Source: Bombyx mori
Taxonomy: Eukaryota > Arthropoda > Insecta > Lepidoptera > Bombycidae
Direction: 5' to 3'
NCBI RefSeq assembly: GCF_030269925.1
Contig: NC_085135.1
Location: 9,486,753-9,550,752, forward strand
Length of the DNA stretch: 64,000 bases
The notes below the pieces were generated by a model. It did no database searches and was not told the origin of the DNA. It saw nothing but the letters and a program-made list of their open reading frames with translations. This document shows, in pieces, positions 58,201-64,000 of this stretch (the stretch's first letter is position 1; each line of letters opens with the position of its first letter). The position numbers and the translations under genes were made by a program.

Positions 58201-58521
58201 ACGGCGCAGTGCCACCACTGCGCGGACCGCGACGAGGAAGACACAGCGGAACACACGCTGGCGCGTTGCTCTGGATTTGACGAGCAACGCGCCGCCCTCG
58301 TCGCGGTCATAGGAGAGGACCTCTCGCTGCCGCGCGTCGTGGCTACGATGCTCGGCAGCGACGCGTCCTGGAAGGCGATGCTCGACTTCTGCGAGTCCAC
58401 CATCTCGCAGAAGGAGGCGGCGGAGCGAGAGAGGGAGAGCTCTTCCCTTTCCGCACCGATCCGTCGCCGTCGAGCCGGGGGCCGGAGGCGGGAATACGCC
58501 CGTACGTCCCGGCCCCTGTAG
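55273..58521 (+). CDS. R1/SART-like ORF2: AP endonuclease and reverse transcriptase, intact
   Basis: 1,082 codons from the ATG in TAATG. The endonuclease is at residues 1-220: FLQCNLNHSARAQDLL, AAEPYFVP, IVAGDLNAKCTAWGSPR and LSDHRYVRFEL; all catalytic residues are visible. A linker ends at about 450 with AAPGPDGVHGRVWSLAFEAL. The RT has GYRPIVLLDEAGKMLERIV, LSLDVRNAFNTLPW, VERGVPQGSVLGPLLWNIGY and VICYADDTLVVAP. The thumb and tail carry LTGHGCFGRYLHKIAGREP and a CCHC cluster (CHHC...HTLARC) near 985. Length fits R1-clade ORF2. It nicks DNA and primes cDNA from the nick. Start chosen by the overlap with the ORF1 stop, the known SART1 coupling. Confidence 0.95.
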   Translation: MGCVHRFLQCNLNHSARAQDLLVHTMAEWSIDVAVAAEPYFVPTDQDCWMGDVDGSVAIVLRQSAALPPLDMVARGPGYVAARIDGTVVIGAYFSPNRSLAEFERFLGGLEALLHCLGSRPVIVAGDLNAKCTAWGSPRTDSRGEALSEWAIATGLCLLNRGTVATCVRWNGQSHVDVTFASPSAVRRTRGWRVLEGAETLSDHRYVRFELSASSLSSSSAAGARGEEELPQGAPRSFPRWALKRMNKELLMEAAAVAAWAPKPARLADVDAEVDWFRGTMANICDAAMPRVGPRAPRGGAFWWSPEIARLREECVRARRRSARHRRRRRRDATFAETAARLHADCRQKQTALQLAIGEAKKQSMKTLLESLDEDPWGRPYKMVRRKLQPWALPVTERLQPRQLREIVSALFPPAAGGDFEPPQMDATWGTPPRRPSVPAAEEPPPPITGAEIHAAVSRMRAKDAAPGPDGVHGRVWSLAFEALGDRLGGLFEACLESGRFPSKWKTGRLVLLRKDGRPADSPAGYRPIVLLDEAGKMLERIVAARIVRHLTETGPDLSAEQYGFREGRSTIDAILRVRALSDEAVSRGGVAMALSLDVRNAFNTLPWSVIAGALEYHGVPAYLRRLIGSYLEGRSIQCIGHGGAMYRFPVERGVPQGSVLGPLLWNIGYDWVLRGVIRGPLPGLSVICYADDTLVVAPGRDYRESARLACAGVAHVVTRIRRLGLEVALEKTQALLFHGPGRAPPLGAHLVIGGVRVGVGVTGLRYLGLELDGRWNFRAHFEKLGPRLMATAGSLSRLLPNVGGPDQVARRLYMGVVRSMALYGAPVWCHALTRQNVAALRRPQRAIAVRAIRGYRTVSFEAACLLAGAPPWDLEAEALAADYRWRSDLRSRGEGRPGEGVVRARRLQSRRSVLEAWSRRLADPSAGLRTDEAVRPVLADWVGRDRGCLTFRLTQMLTGHGCFGRYLHKIAGREPTAQCHHCADRDEEDTAEHTLARCSGFDEQRAALVAVIGEDLSLPRVVATMLGSDASWKAMLDFCESTISQKEAAERERESSSLSAPIRRRRAGGRRREYARTSRPL

Positions 58522-58578
58522 GTGGCGGCCTCCCCCCGGTGAAGGTCAAGGGGCGACCTGAGGGGGTGAGGCCGCGCG

Positions 58579-58603
58579 GCGCGCTACCAGCACTCTAGCG
58601 CGC
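58579..58603 (+). other. 3' UTR hairpin 1 of the R1-like element
   Basis: gcgcgcta / tagcgcgc, a perfect 8-bp stem with a 9-base loop, about 60 bases after the ORF2 stop. Also present in the other copies. Confidence 0.7.
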
Positions 58604-58750
58604 TGCCGTGGAGTGAATAGAGTGACCGGTCGACGGTGTATCGCGTCCCGACCCGGCAGGCTGGTTCTGGTCCAGCGGGGTATTCCGGGACACCAGCGGC
58701 ACCGTCTGGGCGGCCCGACGGGCTGCCGTACCGAGACGGCCGACGTTTCA

Positions 58751-58776
58751 GAGCCTTCGATTCGCCTCGAAGGCTC
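58751..58776 (+). other. 3' UTR hairpin 2 of the R1-like element
   Basis: gagccttcga / tcgaaggctc, a perfect 10-bp stem with loop ttcgcc. In copy B the same place reads ggtcgtcga / tcgacgacc: different bases, still perfectly paired. Confidence 0.8.
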
Positions 58777-58981
58777 CGTCGGCTGGGCGTCCTTGGGGTG
58801 AGCCGCGCCGTCTGGTTGTAGTGTTGACCGCGGTAGCCCCCCTACCTCATCCGGGTTCTGACCTCGGAGGGGATCGGACGTCGGGTGTAAGAGTGCAGAG
58901 GAGTCGTTTAGTGGGTGGGCTCTAAAATCCTTGGGCCCGCGGTCTGCTCACAACACCATGCAGATCGTTGAGTCTCACATA

Positions 58982-59006
58982 CCCCGCGCGCCCCTTTTGC
59001 GCGGGG
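58982..59006 (+). other. 3' UTR hairpin 3 of the R1-like element
   Basis: ccccgcgc / gcgcgggg with a 9-base loop, about 30 bases before the A tail. The stem is kept in A, B, C and E, while the loop differs (cccctttt versus ccccctag). Confidence 0.8.
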
Positions 59007-59070
59007 ACTTCGTAGGAGGTTCGGCCCTCTACCCGAAAAAAAAAAAAAAAAAAAAAGGGAAGGAGATACT

Positions 59071-59873
59071 ATACATTGGCGCGTTGCTCTGGATTCGACG
59101 AGCAACGCGCCGCCCTCGTCGCGGTCATAGGGAGAGGACCTCTCGCTGCCGCGCGTCGTGGCTACGATGCTCGGCAGCGACGCGTCCTGGAAGGCGATGC
59201 TCGACTTCTGCGAGTCCACCATTTCGCAGAAGGAGGCGGCGGAGCGAGAGAGGGAGAGCTCTTCCCTTTCCGCACCGATCCGTCGCCGTCGAGCCAGGGG
59301 CCGGAGGCGGGAATACGCCCGTACGTCCCGGCCGCTGTAGGTAGCGGCCTCCCCCCGGTGAAGGTCAAGGGGCGACCTGAGGGGGTGAGGCCGCGCGGCG
59401 CGCTACCAGCACTCTAGCGCGCTGCCGTGGAGTGAATAGAGCGACCGGTCGACGGTGTATCGCGTCCCGACCCGGCAGGCTGGTTCTGGTCCAGCGGGGT
59501 ATTCCGGGACACCAGCGGCACCGTCTGGGCGGCCCGACGGGCTGCCGTACCGAGACGGCTGACGTTTCAGAGCCTTCGATTCGCCTCGAAGGCTCCGTCG
59601 GCTGGGCGTCCTTGGGGTGAGCCGCGCCGTCTGGTTGTAGTGTTGACCGGGGTAGCCCCCCTACCTCATCCGGGTTCTAACCTCGGAGGGGATCGGACGT
59701 CGGGTGTAAGAGTGCAGGGGAGTCGTTTAGTGGGTGGGCCCTAAAAGCCTTGGGCCCGCGGTCTGCTCACAACACCATGCAGATCGTTGAGTCTCACATA
59801 CCCCGCGCGCCCCTTTTGCGCGGGGACCTCGTAGGAGGTTCGGCCCTCTACCCGAAAAAAAAAAAAAAAAAAA
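59071..59873 (+). mobile_element. R1/SART-like LINE, 5'-truncated tandem copy E
   Basis: Starts abruptly in the last part of ORF2 (atacattggcgcgttgc) right after the second gggaaggagatact and ends in an A tail before the third (59874-59887). ORF2 is shifted by one extra G (catagggagagg versus cataggagagg in D). The 3' UTR is almost identical to D. Confidence 0.92.
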
Positions 59874-59886
59874 GGGAAGGAGATAC

Positions 59887-60063
59887 TGCAAAAATATCGA
59901 TCATGCAAAGTCACAAGATGGATGGAAGTGGCCGCTAAAGCGGGACCTCATCGCTTGCCAACAGAAGAACATAGTCAGCTTCCTAGATGACCAGAAAATT
60001 ATCAAACTAAAGGACTATTGCTTGGTAGATGATCCGTTACTCTTCATGGAATGGGGCGACTAA
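59887..60063 (+). pseudogene. psq/AT-hook gene, C-terminal part after the insertions
   Basis: An open stretch of 58 codons ending TAA 60061-60063, with DGWKWPLKRDLIACQQKN, FLDDQKIIKLKDYCLV and LLFMEWGD. WKWP followed by an aspartate-rich end looks like the C-terminal module of psq/pogo-derived proteins, and it would follow CVVLFK of the part before the SINE. The frames do not match exactly (one base out across gggaaggagatact and the first codons), adding another break. Family assignment is tentative; continuity is inferred from removing the SINE and the two R1-like copies. Confidence 0.45.
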
Positions 60064-60418
60064 ACTCATGTATTTTTAGCATTATGTTTTTAAAGATCTC
60101 ATTATTATTTTTTGCTATCAATAGTTTATTATTATGTTTAATGTTTCTAATTAATAATACCTAATATAAGTGAACAACAACCAAAAAAAATTTAGTAAAG
60201 TCGTAACATGGATTTTTTTATCAACTTACCTGGCAACTCAAAAATAAAGATGATTGAGCGCTCGTTTCTTGGCGGGCTTTTCAATTGTGTAGGCGCAAAA
60301 AGTTTTTCTTTTGAAAAAAACTTTCATATTTTATGATTAACTTTGTATGTAAATATTTGTTGTAAATAAAAACGTGTATGAAGTGTACATAATATAAGTG
60401 TAGTGTAAAACCACCAAA
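60064..60418. other. AT-rich non-coding stretch between the pseudogene and the I-type LINE
   Basis: Probably the 3' UTR of the psq/AT-hook pseudogene followed by the leader of the next LINE. An AATAAA lies at 60364-60369. The border between the two cannot be seen. Confidence 0.35.
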
Positions 60419-62076
60419 ATGTCTGAGGGGGAAGGAGACCCCCGGACGAAGACTCTGGTGGTTCTAGTTCTGTGGAGAGAAGGAAAAACCCCAGGAAGAA
60501 GGCGAAAGACAATAGTGACTTATCTGGCGATTTGGAACTCTATAAGCCTTACGCGAAACCAGACTATAAGAGAGTGTTTTCTGAACTTTCTTCTGTAGGT
60601 GAGTATGTGGTATTCATAGAGAGTACAAAAGATGATAAGTTGGGTAACCGAAACCCAATCGCCATGACAAACTTGTTCAAGACTGAGGTCAAAGGTGTGG
60701 CAAATATTAAGAGAATCAACGAAAATAAAGTTGGCATTACCTTTTCTCAAGCTATTAACGCTACTAACAATTTCCTAAAAATGAACAATGGCTCTCGAAG
60801 CATGATATGAAAGCTTTTATTCCAGCAAGTTCTGTGGAGACTATTGGTGTAATAAAATTTGTTCCAACAAGTATTTCCAACGAGGAGTTGTTTAGGAAAC
60901 TGTCATCCAGATATGAAATTGTGAAGGTGAGATTTATGAAAAAAGAAAACGGTCAGCTGAAGCCCCTTGGGTCTGTAAGCGTTACCTTTCTTTCAAAAGC
61001 CATTCCCGAGCATATATTTTTGAACATTTATAGATTCAAAGTTACTGAATATGTGTCACCCCTACTACAATGCTACAAATGTTTTAAATTTAACCATCAG
61101 GCTAAAATATGCAGGGGCACCCAAAAATACTCCATATGCAGTTTGACACATCACTTTTTTTTTTTATTGCTTAGATGGGTGGACGAGCTCACAGCCCACC
61201 TGATATTAAGTGGTTACTGGAGCCCATAGACATCTACAACGTAAATGCGCCACCCACCTTGAGATATAAGTTCTAAGGTCTCAGTATAGTTACAACGGCT
61301 GCCCCACCCTTCAAACCGAAACGCATTACTGCTTCACGGCAGAAATAGGCGGGGCGGTGGTACCTACCCGTGCGGACTCACAAGAGGTCCTACCACCAGT
61401 AATTACGCAAATTATAATTTTGCGGGTTTGATTTTTATTACACGATGTTATTCCTTCACCGTGGAAATCAATCGTGAACAATTGTTGAGTACGTATTTCA
61501 TTAGAAAAATTGGAACCCGCCTGCGGGATTCGAACATCGGTGCATCGCTAGGTCCGAATGCACCGGACGTCTTATCCTTTAGGCCACAACGACTTCACTT
61601 TTCTGAATGTCCTAAAGACACCCCACCGAAGTGTGCAAATTGCGAGGGACCACATCTTGCAATTTCTAAAGATTGTCCAGCTAAAAAATTAAAACTTCAA
61701 CAAAGACAAGACCGGATAAACAGAGTAAACAAAAACAAATCCTGTGCTTCTACAGTCAATACTAAGCCAAAAGACTTTCCAAATTTACCAACCAACCACA
61801 CAGATTTACAAACCGCGTCAGCAAACCATAGTAAACAAGACTCATGAGAAACCAATGTCCCCACCCAAACCTCAGACTCCTCCTGTTATTCCACTGAAAG
61901 AAAACAATATTATTACAAATGAAAAACTAATTGAAAACATTATTAATAGTGATTACGTCCTAAAGGGTTTGGTTGGAGCATTAGTAACTCTAGGTAATTC
62001 AAATATTCCAATTAATAACGAGGCCATCAAAAATATTTTAATTAATAGTTTCAAACAGGACAAGTTTCTTTATTAG
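60419..62076 (+). pseudogene. I-group LINE ORF1, split by a SINE and shifts
   Basis: The ATG at 60419 (accaaaATG) gives MSEGEGDP, then a shift into DEDSGGSSSVERRKNPRKKA. Another shift at about 60800 leads to AFIPASSVETIGVIKFVPTS and GSVSVTFLSKAIPEH, an RNA-recognition-like stretch usual in I-type ORF1. The first knuckle is CYKCFKFNHQAKIC; the next is cut by the SINE (YSICS before, FSECPKDTPPKCANCEGPH after). A last shift near 61800 gives PPKPQTPPVIPLKENN and ends at 62076. ORF1 would bind the LINE RNA. Confidence 0.78.
61159..61594 (-). mobile_element. Bm1-type SINE, reverse orientation
   Basis: Minus-strand copy of the SINE at 51344-51788: T run first, then the complement of the tail, body and tRNA-like head. 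Flanked by tcactttt (61151-61158 and 61595-61602). It splits a cysteine knuckle of the LINE ORF1. Confidence 0.9.
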
Positions 62077-62741
62077 AATCTAACAATTTAATGTTGAAGG
62101 ATTGTTAAACAAAAAACCCCTTTCAATAGATTTTTTAGTTAATAATAATATAGATATCTGTTTATTAAATGAAAGGTGGTTAAAAGAGACATACACCATA
62201 TTATGATTTTCTTCAAACAGTTTGCATAATTTTAAAAACTGATTTGGGTAATATTTCTATTTTATGTGCTTATGCCCCTCCAAATAATGAGTGTAGACAC
62301 TTTAGAGGGAGAAGACTTAGAGAAATCATTAATGACACTCCAAGACCTATGATATTTGCTGGCGATTTAAATGCTCATAATATTGCTTTTGGTTGTTTTT
62401 CTAATACTACTCGAGGCAAAGACATTCTAGAAATTTTAGATCCACAGGATTTATGTATTATGAACACAGGTTCCCCAACCACTGTAGGCAGACCTAATTG
62501 TAATAAATCTGCCATTGACATTACTTGCGTTAGTCCAGTATTAGCTCCATTATGTATATGGAAAGTTCACGATGACCCTATGGGTAGCTACCACTATCCC
62601 ACAGTGACTGATATTTACACTTCTGTCGAGAAGTATGCTATAGGTGAACCTTTAACCAAATATTTATATAAAAAGACAGACTGGAAAAAATATTATACAG
62701 AGTCTGAACAAATTTTTGAAAACTTTTCCTTAATAGATTAG
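62077..62741 (+). pseudogene. I-group LINE ORF2, endonuclease part with internal deletion
   Basis: Opens with QFNVEGLLNKKPLSIDFL and ICLLNERWLKETYTI, the usual start of the endonuclease, then a stop and a loss of probably some tens of codons. It resumes at about 62244 with ISILCAYAPPNNECRH, MIFAGDLNAHNIAFGC and SAIDITCVSPVLAP. The catalytic S-D-H motif reads GSYHYPT, so the aspartate is replaced by tyrosine. A frameshift at about 62742 leads to the RT frame. Confidence 0.78.
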
Positions 62742-62742
62742 A

Positions 62743-64000
62743 ATAGACCCATTAACTAAGTATAATAAATTTTGCGATAATTTAAAATTTTTGAAAGATA
62801 TGTGCATACCTGTAGTTAATAGAACAATTTCTCAAATTATTCCAAAACCTGTTCCCTGGTGGGATGAACAATGTAAAGAAGCTGTTTATAATAGCAAGCT
62901 AGCTCTAAATTTGTATAGGCAAGATTCAACACTACATAATTATATTGAGTACAAAAAAGCTGATTCATTTCATTATATGATTTCATTATATGAAAAAAAG
63001 AATGGATGGAGAAATCTTTGTCACTCCTTCAATAGATACACGCCAGTTGGTATTATATGGAATTTTATCTGTAGATTTAAACGTATTACATCTCAAAGTC
63101 GTTCTAAAAATGATGAATGGATTCCTTCTTTCTTAGATAAGTTTGCACCACTAATGCCTCCTGAAAAAGAAATAGATTTGAATCAACTAAATTATTATTT
63201 TAATCAAACTGGAACAGATAATGCTCAATTTCTATGCAATCCTTTTACATGGCAGGAGCTTCAATTAGCTCTCAAATCTAGAAAAGACTCTACATCTGGA
63301 CTTGACGATTTTCCTTATGTGGTTATTCGCAATCTGCATCCTTCAGCTAAACAAATTCTTTTGAATATTTATAACTTATTATGGGATAGACAAATTATAC
63401 CTGATTCATGGAAGACCCAATGTGTCATTCCTATACTTAAGCCTGATAAACCAAGCACTGACTGTAATTCTTATAGACCTATATCTCTATCATCTTGCAT
63501 TGGAAAATTGTTTGAATTTATGTTAAAAACGAGATTAAACTATTATGTAGAACACAATGATTTTTTACCTCAACAACAGTTTGGTTTCCGAAAAGGATGT
63601 AGTGCAGTAGAGAGTTTTACTAGCTTCATTGCAGACATCAGGAATTCCTTTTTCAGTCATTCAGCTACAGTTGGTGCTTTCCTTGATGTTCAAGGAGCAT
63701 TTGACAATGTAACTCCATCAATTTTAATCCAAGTACTTAGTGAAATCAAAATTCCAGGTAAAATCTGTAAATGGGTATTTAATTTTCTATATGAAAGATC
63801 AATGTATGTAAGATATAATAACAACCTATTTGGTCCCAGGTATGTTTTTAAGGGCACAATGCAAGGTGCTACCATCTCACCTTTGTTGTATAATATTTAT
63901 ACCAGTCAAATTTCTAAATATTTATCTATGTCAAATATAAAGTTTCTTCAATTTGCTGATGATCTTTTAATATATACAATCAATAAGGATGTTAATATTG
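62743..64000 (+). pseudogene. I-group LINE ORF2, RT part (open to the window end)
   Basis: An open frame of at least 419 codons with no stop, running off the window. It starts with IDPLTKYNKFCDNLKFL after the frameshift. RT motifs: DSTSGLDDFPYVVIRNL, SYRPISLSSCIGKLFEFML, QQQFGFRKGCSAVE, AFLDVQGAFDNVTPS, TMQGATISPLLYNIY and LQFADDLLIYT with the catalytic ADD. The thumb and any RNase H would lie beyond the window. The frame itself is undamaged so far, but the upstream endonuclease is not. Confidence 0.85.

Larger units (their letters stand above)
51812..59056 (+). mobile_element. R1/SART-like LINE, full length (copy D)
   Basis: 7,245 bp with 5' UTR repeats, ORF1, ORF2, 3' UTR and an A tail of about 20. 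It sits between gggaaggagatact at 51798-51811 and again at 59057-59070. After the second copy of that word a truncated relative (E) follows, and a third copy of the word stands at 59874-59887. ORF2 is intact; ORF1 has one frameshift. ORF1 stop and ORF2 start overlap as TAATG, as known for SART1 of B. mori. Target words of copies A, C and D share nothing, so this family is not tied to TTAGG or rDNA here. Confidence 0.93.
60419..64000 (+). mobile_element. I-group LINE, runs off the window
   Basis: Plus strand: ORF1 with cysteine knuckles (60419-62076), then ORF2 with AP endonuclease and RT to the window end. ORF1 holds a SINE (61159-61594). Frameshifts in both ORFs and a deletion in the endonuclease show an old copy. 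The protein motifs suggest the I/Nimb/Outcast side of the LINE tree; not proven. Confidence 0.8.

Noticed and set aside
52872..58549. Many long antisense ORFs across the R1-like element
   Set aside because: High GC content leaves few stops; the plus-strand ORFs have all recognisable domains.
51812..59873. rDNA or telomere-specific R1/SART insertion
   Set aside because: Flanks contain neither 28S rDNA nor TTAGG arrays; targets of A, C and D are unrelated.

Overview
The window looks like heterochromatin from a moth genome, most probably the silkworm Bombyx mori and plausibly its W chromosome. That reading rests on the mix of elements: BEL/Pao, Kabuki/CsRn1-like gypsy, SART/R1-like, RTE, jockey/CR1-like and I-type elements, plus a tRNA-derived SINE of Bm1 type. 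It is inference; no unique marker was checked. No intact host gene is visible. Almost every base belongs to a satellite or to transposons inserted into each other.

Region 1 (1-29271) is a tandem array of an AT-rich satellite. The unit is 762 bp, with a 775-bp variant. About 19-20 units remain once the inserts are removed. Four mobile elements split the array: a nearly whole BEL/Pao retrotransposon (9544-16520, minus); an R2-like element with a restriction-like endonuclease (17356-21935, minus), itself hit by a solo LTR; a 5'-truncated jockey-like LINE (24833-25528, minus); and a LINE fragment cut at both ends (26898-28852, plus). Taking each insert out with one copy of its target duplication restores the satellite phase. 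Unit length and setting recall the W-linked Fem repeats that make the feminizing piRNA of B. mori, which is the main hypothesis offered here.

Region 2 (29272-47523) is a nest on unique-looking edge sequence. An RTE element (29631-31971) is broken by a minus-strand jockey/CR1-like LINE (31972-36647), which is broken by a second, almost intact RTE (32752-35960). Next comes an outer gypsy element (36648-44842). It carries an RTE tail (37946-38427) and a complete second gypsy (38733-44476, 345-bp LTRs), which is itself hit by an R1-like tail (41316-42290). A minus-strand R1-like copy (44843-47523) ends the outer gypsy.

Region 3 (47524-64000) holds an unassigned AT-rich stretch, a minus LINE (48364-49621) and the wreck of a host-like or domesticated gene with a psq-type helix-turn-helix and an AT-hook. 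That gene has an R1-like tail in its putative first intron, a SINE, and a full-length 7.2-kb R1/SART-like element directly followed by a truncated second copy at the same 14-bp target. An I-type LINE (60419 to the window end) follows, with another SINE in its ORF1.

The coding sequences are retrotransposon proteins (gag/ORF1, protease, RT, RNase H, integrase or endonuclease). Most are broken by a few stops or shifts. The R1-like ORF2 (55273-58521) is the one long intact frame with all expected domains.
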